From contig NZ_RCYZ01000001.1 in the NCBI RefSeq assembly GCF_006439025.1, forward strand, positions 620,001 to 684,000: 64,000 nucleotides of DNA, written 5' to 3'. The DNA comes from Hymenobacter nivis. GTDB taxonomy: Bacteria; Bacteroidota; Bacteroidia; Cytophagales; Hymenobacteraceae. Position 1 is the first letter of the stretch; each line of letters begins with the position of its first letter. Shown here piece by piece: positions 8,776 to 17,241 of this stretch. The position numbers were made by a program, and so were the translations under genes. A model generated the notes under the pieces. The model worked only from the letters and a program-made list of their open reading frames with translations. It made no database searches and had not been told where the DNA came from.

Positions 8776-9246
8776 ATGCGAACGGCGCTGCCTTTATTAT
8801 TGATTGCGGTAAGCCCAGTAATCGCACAACGTTCACAAATTCCAGTCATTCCTCAAAAGATAACTCGATTACAAATAATTGAGTCGGCACCTTTTGGAAT
8901 GGACAAAGAGTATTTAATCACTTCAGATTCTGTAATTATAGACTTCAAAACGATCGAGGGTCACGCTCTTTATTCAAGAGCACTTACCAATTCCGAACGT
9001 GAAGATCTTTTATCGCCATTTAATAAAATCTATCTATCGGGCATCAGGTCCTCGTACAAGCCCAAGACAATTAACATCGCTGATGCAGCCAGTTTTAATA
9101 TTACCCTTATCAAAGGGAAATCAATTAAAGCAACTACTGTCTACTGCGTCAAATGGGAGCCATTCTACACATTTAGTAAAAAACTGAACAAGCTGTTGCC
9201 ATCTAGTTTTAAAATAAATTACGCTACTGCGTACTTCTACAAGTGA
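8776..9246 (+). CDS. AT-rich secreted protein of unknown function
   Basis: A 156-aa protein with a clear signal peptide (ALPLLLIAVSPVIAQ) and no family I recognise. The mature part is mixed alpha/beta, with SAPFGMDKEYLITSDSVIID, INIADAASFNITLIKG and a C-terminal aromatic stretch. It is far more AT-rich than anything around it by eye, with AT-ending codons throughout, which suggests recent acquisition or weak selection on codon use. It begins one base after the ABC exporter stop and is followed by a strong hairpin terminator, so it is the last gene of that transcript. The reading frame and signal peptide are convincing; the function is open. Confidence 0.75.
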   Translation: MRTALPLLLIAVSPVIAQRSQIPVIPQKITRLQIIESAPFGMDKEYLITSDSVIIDFKTIEGHALYSRALTNSEREDLLSPFNKIYLSGIRSSYKPKTINIADAASFNITLIKGKSIKATTVYCVKWEPFYTFSKKLNKLLPSSFKINYATAYFYK

Positions 9247-9262
9247 GTAGCATTTCTACCCC

Positions 9263-9289
9263 AAAACCCGCGCCCCCAGCGCGGGTTTT
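9263..9289 (+). terminator. Hairpin terminator after the ABC exporter unit
   Basis: An 11-bp perfect stem (aaaacccgcgc / gcgcgggtttt) with a 5-nt loop, ending in a T-run, lies 16 bases after the AT-rich gene. It can act in both directions but sits at the end of plus-strand genes. Confidence 0.8.
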
Positions 9290-9290
9290 G

Positions 9291-9298
9291 TAGTTTTG
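9291..9298 (+). promoter_or_regulatory. -7 box TAGTTTTG for the DUF2911 gene
   Basis: TAGTTTTG matches TAnnTTTG and lies 30 bases before the ATG at 9329, directly after the terminator. A second weaker match, TACCTTTT, is at 9311-9318 and could serve instead. Confidence 0.45.
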
Positions 9299-9328
9299 GG
9301 GCCTCAACCATACCTTTTTCCAAGTTCA

Positions 9329-10222
9329 ATGAATTTTCAACTGCTGACTTTCTCCGCTGCTGCCGCTACGGCCGTTACGCTGCTGGGGGCCCCCGCGGCT
9401 CAGGCTCAAATCAATACCCCCCAGCCCAGCCCCAAAAGCACCGTGATGCAGCGCGTGGGCCTCACCGACGTGACCATCGTGTACTCGCGGCCAGGCGTGA
9501 AGGGGCGAGCGGCGTTTGGCAACAAAACCCCCTTGGCCCCTACTGGAATGCGCTGGCGCACGGGCGCCAACGCCACCACCAGCATCAAGTTTTCGGACGA
9601 TGTAACCATTGAGGGCAAGAAGGTGCCCGCCGGCGAGTACGGCCTCTACACTATTCCCGCCGCGGCGGAGTGGACCGTGGTCCTCAACAAAAGCCTCAAG
9701 CAAGGCGCTGATGTGGAAGGCTTTAAAGACGCCGACGACGTGGCCCGCTTCACCGTCAAGACCTACAAGCTGCCCGCCAAGGTCGAAACCTTCACCATCA
9801 ACTTCGCCGACCTGACGCCCGCCACGGCCAACGTGGAAATGACCTGGGCTACGACGGGCGCGAAATTCAAAATCGTGTCCGATGTGGACGGCAAAATCGC
9901 CGCCCAAATCGACGAAAAAATCACGAAAAACGCCAACCCCGCTCCCGCCGACCTCGCTGCGGCCGCCGTGTACTACAACGACAACAATAAGGACCCCAAG
10001 CAGGCCATGGCCTGGATTCAGAAGGCCAACGCCGCTGAGCCCACCAAGTTTTGGAACTTGAACACGGAAGCCAAGATGCGCCTGAAAATGAAGGATTACA
10101 AGGGCGCCATCAGCACCGCCGAAGCGTCGAAAAAGGCCGCCCAGGCTGCCACGCCGCCCAACGCCGAGTACGTGAAGATGAACGAGGACCTGATTGCCGA
10201 GGCCAAGAAAATGGGCAAGTAG
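9329..10222 (+). CDS. DUF2911 domain secreted protein
   Basis: A 297-aa exported protein. The signal peptide (LLGAPAAQAQ) is followed by a DUF2911 domain recognised by GLTDVTIVYSRPGVKGR, GMRWRTGANATTSIKF and PAGEYGLYTIP. The last 100 residues form a helical, TPR-like tail (DPKQAMAWIQKANAAEPTKFW). DUF2911 proteins are common in Bacteroidota and have no settled function. The ATG at 9329 gives the natural signal peptide; an upstream in-frame ATG at 9296 would put 11 extra residues before it. The gene has its own promoter and is followed by a REP-like palindrome. Confidence 0.85.
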   Translation: MNFQLLTFSAAAATAVTLLGAPAAQAQINTPQPSPKSTVMQRVGLTDVTIVYSRPGVKGRAAFGNKTPLAPTGMRWRTGANATTSIKFSDDVTIEGKKVPAGEYGLYTIPAAAEWTVVLNKSLKQGADVEGFKDADDVARFTVKTYKLPAKVETFTINFADLTPATANVEMTWATTGAKFKIVSDVDGKIAAQIDEKITKNANPAPADLAAAAVYYNDNNKDPKQAMAWIQKANAAEPTKFWNLNTEAKMRLKMKDYKGAISTAEASKKAAQAATPPNAEYVKMNEDLIAEAKKMGK

Positions 10223-10248
10223 GGCCCCTGGCTAGCGCACGAAGCCAA

Positions 10249-10346
10249 TAGGCCGTCGTGCTGAACGAAGAGAAGCATCTTGCCCGCAGCAGTAATCAGT
10301 TGCTTACGCGGGCAAGATGCTTCTCTTCGTTCAGCACGACGGCCTA
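10249..10346. repeat. Long perfect palindrome (REP/BIME-like), 39-bp arms
   Basis: Arms at 10249-10287 and 10308-10346 are perfect inverted copies around a 20-nt loop. The arms contain the core GTCGTGCTGAACGAAG followed by CATCTTGCCCGC. It lies between the DUF2911 gene and rpiA. Sequences of this type (tgctgaacg...aagcatct) are, to my knowledge, scattered through intergenic regions of this group. It may be a REP-like mobile repeat or an RNA-stabilising hairpin. There is no T-run, so it is not a classical terminator. Confidence 0.85.
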
Positions 10347-10352
10347 CTTTTG
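10345..10352 (+). promoter_or_regulatory. -7 box TACTTTTG for rpiA
   Basis: TACTTTTG matches TAnnTTTG and overlaps the last two bases of the palindrome arm. It is 71 bases before the rpiA ATG. If used, the repeat would occupy the -33 region. Confidence 0.4.
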
Positions 10353-10423
10353 TTTTGCCTTAGCAGGGCAAACCCCGCCTTACTGCCCCAAGGCCTCACC
10401 TAACCAAGCCCCCTAGCACGCCC

Positions 10424-11188
10424 ATGAACCCTACCGCCCCCTCCACTGCCCCCGCCGGGGCCCTCACGCTGGCCCAGGAAAAGCAGGTGGCCGCCGCCAC
10501 CGCCCTGCGCTGGGTGCGCGACGGCATGCTGCTGGGCTTGGGCACGGGCAGCACCTCGGCCCAGTTCATCACGCAGTTGGGGGCGGCGGTGCAGGCCGGC
10601 CTCAAGGTGCAGGGCACCGCCACGTCGATGGCCAGCGAGGCGCTGGCACGGCAGCTGGGCATCCCGCTGGTGGCACCCCAGCGCGGCCTGCGCTTCGACC
10701 TGGCCGTGGACGGGGCCGACGAGCTGGACCCGCAGCTGCGCCTGATAAAAGGCGGCGGGGGGGCCCTGCTGCGCGAAAAAGTATTGGAAACCGCCTCCGA
10801 CTACCTGCTGGTCATCGGCGATTCGTCGAAGCTGGTGCCGGTGCTGGGCCGCTTCCCGCTGCCGCTGGAGGTGGTGCCGTTTGCCCTGCCTTGGGTGCTC
10901 GATGCGGTGGAGGCCCTGGGTGGGGCCCCGGTGGTGCGCATGGCCCAGCCGGGCGCGCCCGATTACTACTATTCTGACCAGAAAAACCTGATTGTGGACT
11001 GCCATTTCGAACAGATCACCGATGCGGAGCAACTGGCGACGCGGCTCAAAACCATCCCCGGCATCGTGGAGCACGGCTTGTTTATTGGGCTGGCCAAGGC
11101 CGCCATTGTGGTGCGCGACGGCGCGGCGCTGGTGCTACGACCCGGCGAAGCAGCCCGGCCAGCGACGGACTTTACGGAGCTGCCGTAG
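10424..11188 (+). CDS. rpiA: Ribose-5-phosphate isomerase A
   Basis: A 254-aa cytoplasmic isomerase that interconverts ribulose-5-phosphate and ribose-5-phosphate in the non-oxidative pentose phosphate pathway. Diagnostic blocks are GLGTGSTSAQF, DGADELDP (catalytic Asp residues) and KGGGGALLREK (catalytic Lys and Glu). Length is slightly above the usual 220-235 because of a short N-terminal Ala/Pro extension. It faces the gnd-zwf-pgl operon across a terminator, so the oxidative and isomerase steps of the pathway are clustered. The stop codon runs into GGGCCC. Confidence 0.95.
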   Translation: MNPTAPSTAPAGALTLAQEKQVAAATALRWVRDGMLLGLGTGSTSAQFITQLGAAVQAGLKVQGTATSMASEALARQLGIPLVAPQRGLRFDLAVDGADELDPQLRLIKGGGGALLREKVLETASDYLLVIGDSSKLVPVLGRFPLPLEVVPFALPWVLDAVEALGGAPVVRMAQPGAPDYYYSDQKNLIVDCHFEQITDAEQLATRLKTIPGIVEHGLFIGLAKAAIVVRDGAALVLRPGEAARPATDFTELP

Positions 11189-11239
11189 GGCCCCTGACAA
11201 CAGGGCCCCTGGCAACAGTGCCCCAGGGCCCCAAAATGC

Positions 11240-11272
11240 AAAAAGGCCTTGCCACTACGGCAAGGCCTTTTT
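11240..11272. terminator. Bidirectional terminator between rpiA and pgl
   Basis: A 14-bp perfect stem (aaaaaggccttgcc / ggcaaggccttttt) with a 5-nt loop and A/T runs on both sides. It serves the two convergent genes. Confidence 0.9.
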
Positions 11273-11293
11273 TATGCGGTTTCCGCTTAGCGC

Positions 11294-12016
11294 TTACTTC
11301 AAATCAGCGGCAGCAGCTTCGTCCAAGAACCAGTGCACATTACCGCCGGCGGGCGCGATGAGCTGGGCGGGGTACTGGTCCACGTCGCGGGGGCCCCGGA
11401 GGATTTGCTGCACGGCAATGGCCTTGCCGGCCCCGTACACGAGGAAGGCCGTGGCCCGCGCCTGGTTGAGCAGCGGGGCGGTGAGGGTGATGCGGGTCGT
11501 GTTCAGCTCGGCCACAAACACGTCCTTCACGCCCACCGCTTGGTCGTGGAGCACGGGCGTGTGCGGGAAGAGCGAGGCCGTGTGGGCGTTGTCGCCCAGG
11601 CCGAGCAGCACGAGGTCGAACCGGGCCGGCTCATCGCCGAAAAACTCCTCGATGGCCACGCCGTACTGCGCCGCCGCCTCGGCCGGGGCCAGGGCGGTAT
11701 CAACGGCAAACACGCGGGCGGGCTTGATATCCAGCGGGTCGAACAGCGCCTTCTTGGCCATCAAGTAGTTACTGTCGGGCGAGGTGTGGGGCACGGTGCG
11801 CTCATCGCCGAAGAAGAACGACACCTGGCCCCAGGCTACTTGCGCCCGGTAGGCGTCGGAGGCCAGCAGCTCGTAGAGCTTTTTGGGCGAACTGCCGCCC
11901 GACAGCGCCACCGCGAAGCGCCCGCGGGCGGCAATGGCCTGGTTGGCGGTGGCCACGAAGTAATCGGCCAGGGCCCCTAGCACGGCGGCTTCGGCGGAAA
12001 AGATGTGGAGTTCCAT
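11294..12016 (-). CDS. pgl: 6-phosphogluconolactonase
   Basis: A 240-aa enzyme of the DevB/NagB-like fold that hydrolyses 6-phosphogluconolactone to 6-phosphogluconate, the second oxidative pentose phosphate step. Recognised by ALSGGSSPKKLYELL, FFFGDERTVPHTSPDSNY and LLGLGDNAHTASLFP, all characteristic of the family. Length is typical. It is the last gene of gnd-zwf-pgl, starting 3 bases after the zwf stop, and ends at a bidirectional terminator. Confidence 0.95.
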   Translation of the reverse strand: MELHIFSAEAAVLGALADYFVATANQAIAARGRFAVALSGGSSPKKLYELLASDAYRAQVAWGQVSFFFGDERTVPHTSPDSNYLMAKKALFDPLDIKPARVFAVDTALAPAEAAAQYGVAIEEFFGDEPARFDLVLLGLGDNAHTASLFPHTPVLHDQAVGVKDVFVAELNTTRITLTAPLLNQARATAFLVYGAGKAIAVQQILRGPRDVDQYPAQLIAPAGGNVHWFLDEAAAADLK

Positions 12017-12019
12017 GGG

Positions 12020-13534
12020 CTATTTCTTGCCGTTGAGCGGGAGCGTGAACCAGTGGAAGCCGTCTTTGGCCACGAGGGCTTCGGCGGCCTCGGGGCCCCA
12101 CGAGTCGGCCGAGTAGTTGGGGAAGTCCTGGCTAGTGCGCGTCTGCCACGAGTTCAGGATGGGCATTACCAAATCCCACGCTTCCTCCACTTGGTCGGCG
12201 CGCATGAACAGCGTCTGGTCGCCGAGCATCACGTCGAGCAGCAGGGTTTCGTAGGCCTCGGGGGCCTCGCTCTGGTACGTGCCTTTGTAGTCGAACACCA
12301 TGTCCACGGTGTTCAGCATCATGTCCACACCGGGGCGCTTGGCCTGCACTTGCAGGCGGATGCTCATTTCGGGCTGAATGCTGATAATGAGCCGGTTCTG
12401 GCGCATGGTTTCCGCCGTTTCGGGCGAAAAAATCAGGTGCGGCACGTCCTTGAACTGGATGGTGATGACCGACGCCGAGCGGTGCAGGCGCTTGCCCGTG
12501 CGCAGGTAGAACGGCACCCCCTGCCAGCGCCAGTTGTCTACAAAAAACTTCACCGCGGCGAAGGTTTCGGTGTTCGAGGTGGGGTTGGCGCCGGGCTCTT
12601 CGCGGTAGCCGGGCACCTGCTGGCCCTCCAGCCAGCCGCTGGCGTACTGGCCGCGCACGGCCTGTTCGCGCACGCTCTCGGGCGTGAAGCGGCGCATGGC
12701 GCGCAGCACGTCTACCTTACGGTTGCGCACTTCCTCGGCCGAGAAGCTCACCGGCGGCTCCATCGCCACGATGCACAGCAGCTGCAAGAGGTGATTCTGG
12801 ATCATGTCGCGCAGGGCCCCCGAGCCGTCGTAGTAGCCCGTGCGCTCGCCTACGCCGAGGCTCTCCGTCACCGAAATCTGCACGTGCTCGATGCTGTTGC
12901 GGTTCCAGAGCGGCTCCATGATGGCGTTCGCAAAGCGGAAGGCCATGATGTTCTGCACCGTTTCCTTGCCCAGGTAGTGGTCGATGCGGTAAATCTGCTT
13001 CTCCTGGAAGATGCTGCCCAGCAAGGAGTTCAGCTCCTTAGCCGAGGCCAAATCGTGGCCAAAGGGCTTCTCGATCACGATGCGCGTGCAGCTGGCATCC
13101 TCCGTCAGGCCGGCCTTGGCCAGGTTTTCGGCGATGATGGGGAAGAAATTGGGAGCCACCGCCAGGTAGTAAATCACGTTGGCTGTGGCCTTCCATTCCT
13201 TCTCTAAGGCCTTGATTTTCTTACCAAAGTCCTTAAAGGTGTCGGCGTTCTGCACGTCGGCCGGCTGGTAGTAAAGGTTGGGCGCGAAGCCCTGCCATTG
13301 CTCGTCCTTCACCTTGCCGCTGCGCGAAAACTTGTTCACGTCGCCCAGCAGCCGGGTTCGGAAGTCATCGTCGCTGAGCTTGGTGCGGCCCGTGCCGATG
13401 CAGGCAAAATGGTCGGGCATCCAGCCTTCGAGGTACAAGTTGTACAGCGCCGGGGCCAGCTTGCGGGCGTTCAGGTCGCCGGTGCCGCCGAAGATGACGA
13501 ACACCGTCGGCTGCGTTTTCAGAAGGGCGTTCAT
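12020..13534 (-). CDS. zwf: Glucose-6-phosphate 1-dehydrogenase
   Basis: A 504-aa dehydrogenase that oxidises glucose-6-phosphate to the lactone with NADP+ or NAD+. The N-terminal Rossmann motif is VIFGGTGDLNARKL, and the substrate-binding signature RIDHYLGKETVQN contains the catalytic His region. Length matches bacterial enzymes. Its ATG directly abuts the gnd TAG with no spacer, which suggests tight translational coupling. It is the middle gene of the gnd-zwf-pgl operon. Cofactor preference cannot be read safely. Confidence 0.97.
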   Translation of the reverse strand: MNALLKTQPTVFVIFGGTGDLNARKLAPALYNLYLEGWMPDHFACIGTGRTKLSDDDFRTRLLGDVNKFSRSGKVKDEQWQGFAPNLYYQPADVQNADTFKDFGKKIKALEKEWKATANVIYYLAVAPNFFPIIAENLAKAGLTEDASCTRIVIEKPFGHDLASAKELNSLLGSIFQEKQIYRIDHYLGKETVQNIMAFRFANAIMEPLWNRNSIEHVQISVTESLGVGERTGYYDGSGALRDMIQNHLLQLLCIVAMEPPVSFSAEEVRNRKVDVLRAMRRFTPESVREQAVRGQYASGWLEGQQVPGYREEPGANPTSNTETFAAVKFFVDNWRWQGVPFYLRTGKRLHRSASVITIQFKDVPHLIFSPETAETMRQNRLIISIQPEMSIRLQVQAKRPGVDMMLNTVDMVFDYKGTYQSEAPEAYETLLLDVMLGDQTLFMRADQVEEAWDLVMPILNSWQTRTSQDFPNYSADSWGPEAAEALVAKDGFHWFTLPLNGKK

Positions 13535-15064
13535 CTAAGCTTGGGTTTTAGAGGGCTCCGTGTTCGACTCCTTGGTGCCGGGCACGGGGGGCGTAGTGGG
13601 CGTTTCGTTGGCTTGGGCCCCGGCGGGGGCCTCCGGCTTGGCGCGCAGGCCGGTCCACTGGGTGTGGAACACGCCCTCCTTGCCAATCAGCTCGTAGGTG
13701 TGGGCCCCGAAGTAGTCGCGCTGGGCCTGGATGAGGTTCGAGGGCAGGCGAGCGGTGCGGAAGGCATCGAAGTAGCCCAGGGCGCTGGTGTAGGCCGGCA
13801 CGGCCAAGCCAGCGGCCACGGCGGCGCCCACCACGGCGCGCATGCCGGGCACGGCGCCTTGCACCAGGCCGGCCACGCCGCCGTCGAGCAGCAAGTGGGC
13901 CAGGTTATTATCGCGCTCGAAAGCGTTGAAAATGTCGTTCAGGAACGTGGAGCGGATGATGCAGCCGCCGCGCCAGATTTTGGCGATGGTGGCCAACTGC
14001 AGGTCGTACTTATACTCGGCTGAGGCCTGGGCCAGCAGGTGCATGCCCTGGGCGTAGCTCATGATCATGCTGAAGTAAAAGGCCTGCTCCAGCTGCTTGA
14101 GCAGCTCGTCCTTGTCGCCGGCCAGGGCCCCAGCGGCGGGGCCGTACTGCTCGGCCAGCTGCCCGCGCAGCTGCTTGTACTTCGAGAGGTCGCGCATCGA
14201 CACGGCCGTGTCGATGGTCGGCACGGGAGCCTGCAAGTCCATGGCCACCTGCGAGGTCCACTTGCCGGTGCCCTTCGAGCGGGCCTCGTCCTTGATGTCG
14301 TCGAGCAGCAGGTGGTCGGTATCGGGGGCCATGAAGGCGAAAATGTCTTTCGTGATATCCACCAAAAACGACTGCAAGCGGCCCTCGTTCCACTGCGTGA
14401 ACACCTGGCCGATGGCGGCGTTATCCAGGCCAAGGCCGGTTTTGAGCACGCCGTAGGTTTCGGCAATAAGCTCCATCAGGCCGTACTCGATGCCGTTGTG
14501 CACCATTTTCACAAAGTGGCCGGCCGCGCCGGGGCCCATGTAAGCCACGCAGGGGTCCCCGTCCACTTTGGCCGCGATGGCCTCAAACACGGGCTGCATC
14601 GTTTTGTAGGCTTCGGCGTCGCCGCCGGGCATCATGCTGGGGCCGAACCGAGCCCCTTCTTCGCCGCCGCTCACGCCCATGCCGAAGAAGTGAAATCCTT
14701 TGGTTTCCAAATCTTTGGCCCGACGCTCGGTGTCGGTGAAGTGCGAGTTACCGCCGTCCACGAGGATGTCGCCGGGGCTCAGCAGGGGCAGTATCTCGGC
14801 AATCACGCTGTCCACGATGGCGCCGGCGGGCACCAGCATCATGATGGCGCGGGGCGTTTTGATGCTGTGCACAAAGGCCTTGGGGTCGGTGAAGCCCTGT
14901 ACGGGCTTGCCCTGGCCTTCCTGGGCCAGCAGGTCTACCTGCTTCTGGTTCTTGTCGTACCCGGCGACGGCAAACTGGTGGTCGGCCATGTTCAGCAGCA
15001 AGTTGCGGCCCATGGTGCCGAGACCAATCATGCCGAACGCAAATTCCGTGGGGTTGGGGCTCAT
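13535..15064 (-). CDS. gnd: 6-phosphogluconate dehydrogenase, decarboxylating
   Basis: A 509-aa enzyme giving ribulose-5-phosphate, CO2 and NADPH from 6-phosphogluconate. It shows the Rossmann motif MIGLGTMGRNLLLNMA, the block DGGNSHFTDTERRAK, GVSGGEEGARFGPSMMPGG and the catalytic KMVHNGIEYG. Length is slightly above the usual 470-480 because of a Pro/Thr-rich C-terminal tail of about 40 residues that is absent in most homologues. It is the first gene of the operon. A degenerate -7 box TACCGTTG lies on the minus strand at about 15109-15116. Confidence 0.96.
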   Translation of the reverse strand: MSPNPTEFAFGMIGLGTMGRNLLLNMADHQFAVAGYDKNQKQVDLLAQEGQGKPVQGFTDPKAFVHSIKTPRAIMMLVPAGAIVDSVIAEILPLLSPGDILVDGGNSHFTDTERRAKDLETKGFHFFGMGVSGGEEGARFGPSMMPGGDAEAYKTMQPVFEAIAAKVDGDPCVAYMGPGAAGHFVKMVHNGIEYGLMELIAETYGVLKTGLGLDNAAIGQVFTQWNEGRLQSFLVDITKDIFAFMAPDTDHLLLDDIKDEARSKGTGKWTSQVAMDLQAPVPTIDTAVSMRDLSKYKQLRGQLAEQYGPAAGALAGDKDELLKQLEQAFYFSMIMSYAQGMHLLAQASAEYKYDLQLATIAKIWRGGCIIRSTFLNDIFNAFERDNNLAHLLLDGGVAGLVQGAVPGMRAVVGAAVAAGLAVPAYTSALGYFDAFRTARLPSNLIQAQRDYFGAHTYELIGKEGVFHTQWTGLRAKPEAPAGAQANETPTTPPVPGTKESNTEPSKTQA

Positions 15065-15169
15065 GAAGTTGGAGAGTTTTGGGGAAATTAAACGCCCGGG
15101 CGGCCGGGCAACGGTAAGAGCAAGCTGGCTATACGGAAGCCGGTACAGTTGGGCTATCCCAAGCGGGGT

Positions 15170-17122
15170 TTACGGCAGCACCTTCAGCACGAGTTGCGAG
15201 GCTTGGCCCGGCGCGTGGTACAGCCGGTGCGTGGCGCTTTGAAAGTCGCTGGCGTCGGCCTCGAAGATGTTGGGTACGTACTTCTGCGGGTTGCGGTCCA
15301 CGAGCGGAAACCAGGTGCTTTGCACCTGCACCATCAGGCGGTGGCCTTTTTTGAAGGTGTGCATCAGGTCCTGCACCGTGAAGGGCACGGCCGTGACCTG
15401 GCCCGCCACGAAAGGCTCGGGCCGCTCAAAACTGTTGCGAAAGCGGCCGCGCATCACCTCCGAGCGCACCATTTGCTGGTACCCGCCAAGGTGCACATTG
15501 GGCAGGTTGTGGGGGTTGTCGGGCGTGTCGTCGGGGTACACGTCGATGATTTTTACTACCCAGTCGGCGTCCGTGCCGGTGGTGGCCACTTGCAGCCGGG
15601 CCTGTACGGGGCCCGCCAGGGTCAGGTCTTCGGCCAGCGGCTCGGTTTGGTAGGTGAGCACGTCGGGCCGGCGGCTGGCAAAGCGCTGGTCGTCGGTCAT
15701 GTACTCGCGGGTCATGGCCGGGGCGGTGGCTTCGGTGTAGGGCACGGGGTGGGCCGGGTCGCTGATGAACTGGTCGAACTCGAAGTTGATGCCGGCCATG
15801 CGGCGCTCGTTATCGCCACTGGTGGGCGGGCTAAAGCTGAGGCCCCCGGCCTGGCGGAAGTACAGCACCTTGTCCTGCGCTTCCTTGGGCGGCCAAGCGC
15901 CAAACTGGCGCCAGCGGTTGGTGCCGCTCTCGAACACGGTGGCTTCGGGCAGGTCGGCGGGCTTGTTGTCTTTCAAGTACGCCTTGAAGAACGGGGCCTC
16001 CACGTTTTCCTGGTACCACAGCGACGTGGCGGCCCCGTAGGCCACGTTGCCCACGTACTCGCCGGTGAAATTGGCCCACCCGCCGTGCACCCAGGGGCCC
16101 ATCACGAGGCGGTTGGGCAGGCCCGGGTTTTGCTGCTCGATGGCCGCGTAGGTGTGCAGGGCCCCGAACAGGTCCTCGGCGTCGTTGAAGCCGCCCACGG
16201 TGAGCACGGCGGTTTTCAGGTCGTGCAGGTGCGGGCGCGGGTTGCGGGCCTGCCAAAAGGCATCGTAGTTGGGGTGGGCCACCAAGTCGTTCCAGTGCTT
16301 TACCCGGCCGTGAAAGAGCTGGGCATTCACGTTTTTAAGCGGGCCCAGGCGGTAGTAGTAGTCGTAGCCATCGGGGGTGCCCAGCTGCAATTCGGGGGCG
16401 GGCGCGGCAGTGGGCTGCGGCCGGGGCTGGCCAAAACCGGCCCAGAAGCCCACCCCGGTGAGGAAATACGCGCCGTTGTGGTGGTCGTCGTCCCAAAACC
16501 AGTCCGTGACCGGGGCCTGGGGCGAAGCGGCTTTCAGGGCCGGGTGGCGGCTAAGCAGGCCCGCCGTGGTGTAGAAACCGGGGTACGAAATGCCCCACTG
16601 CCCCACGCGGCCGTTGTTGCGGGGCCCCTTCTTGGTCAGGTACTCAATGGTGTCGAACGTGTCGGTGCCCTCGTCAATGTCCTTTTTGGTGGCGTGCTTT
16701 TCCAGAGCCGGGCGCACGTCCTCAAACGTGCCTTCCGACATGAATTTGCCCCGCACGTCCTGAAACGCGAAAATGTAGCCTTCGTGCAGCATGGCGCTGC
16801 TGGGGCTGATGCGCAGCGAATACCGGGGCCCGTACGGCGCAATGGAGTACGGCGTGCGCTTGAGCATGATGGGGTAGCGCACCCGGTCCGCGTCGCGGGG
16901 AGCGTACACGATGGTGTAGAGCTTCACCCCGTCGCGCATCGGCACCTGGTACTCCGTCTTGGTGAAGTGCTGCTGGATGTAGAGCGTATCGGCCAGGATG
17001 GTGGCCAGCATGGCCTTTTCCGCGTCGGACGGCAACGGGTAGGCGGGGACCTGGGCTTGGGCCGGAGCGGCCGAGCTGGCCAGGCCCAGGGCGAGCAGGC
17101 CGGCCGCAATCAAGTGCTTCAT
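15170..17122 (-). CDS. CocE/NonD family hydrolase (X-Pro dipeptidyl-peptidase-like)
   Basis: A 650-aa exported serine hydrolase. A signal peptide (LLALGLASSAAPAQAQ) is followed by an alpha/beta-hydrolase domain and a C-terminal jelly-roll domain (X-Pro_C type). The nucleophile Ser is in GISYPG (GxSxxG, following GRVGQW), as in cocaine esterase and glutaryl-acylase relatives. Likely work is amide or ester hydrolysis in the periplasm; the substrate is unknown. The ATG at 17122 is preferred over one three codons upstream because it sits naturally before the basic residues of the signal peptide. A near-match -7 box CAACTTTG lies just upstream. Confidence 0.9.
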   Translation of the reverse strand: MKHLIAAGLLALGLASSAAPAQAQVPAYPLPSDAEKAMLATILADTLYIQQHFTKTEYQVPMRDGVKLYTIVYAPRDADRVRYPIMLKRTPYSIAPYGPRYSLRISPSSAMLHEGYIFAFQDVRGKFMSEGTFEDVRPALEKHATKKDIDEGTDTFDTIEYLTKKGPRNNGRVGQWGISYPGFYTTAGLLSRHPALKAASPQAPVTDWFWDDDHHNGAYFLTGVGFWAGFGQPRPQPTAAPAPELQLGTPDGYDYYYRLGPLKNVNAQLFHGRVKHWNDLVAHPNYDAFWQARNPRPHLHDLKTAVLTVGGFNDAEDLFGALHTYAAIEQQNPGLPNRLVMGPWVHGGWANFTGEYVGNVAYGAATSLWYQENVEAPFFKAYLKDNKPADLPEATVFESGTNRWRQFGAWPPKEAQDKVLYFRQAGGLSFSPPTSGDNERRMAGINFEFDQFISDPAHPVPYTEATAPAMTREYMTDDQRFASRRPDVLTYQTEPLAEDLTLAGPVQARLQVATTGTDADWVVKIIDVYPDDTPDNPHNLPNVHLGGYQQMVRSEVMRGRFRNSFERPEPFVAGQVTAVPFTVQDLMHTFKKGHRLMVQVQSTWFPLVDRNPQKYVPNIFEADASDFQSATHRLYHAPGQASQLVLKVLP

Positions 17123-17241
17123 ATGCAGCAAAGTTGATTAAATGGTTTACGGAAGGGCCCCAACTTGCCCGCCAAAGGCGTTGAATAATTGGCGGGTACT
17201 CCTTCGCTGCCCACGGCCCGGCGCAACGGCAACGCGGCCGG

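Noticed and set aside
10249..10346. Palindrome considered as a transcription terminator or CRISPR-like unit
   Set aside because: No T-run follows, the arms are far too long for a simple terminator and there is no repeat-spacer series.
15149..17137. Long plus-strand open frame opposite the CocE-type hydrolase
   Set aside because: It is the antisense of a well-recognised gene; the translation is Gly/Val/His/Arg-rich and without domains. High GC leaves such antisense frames open.
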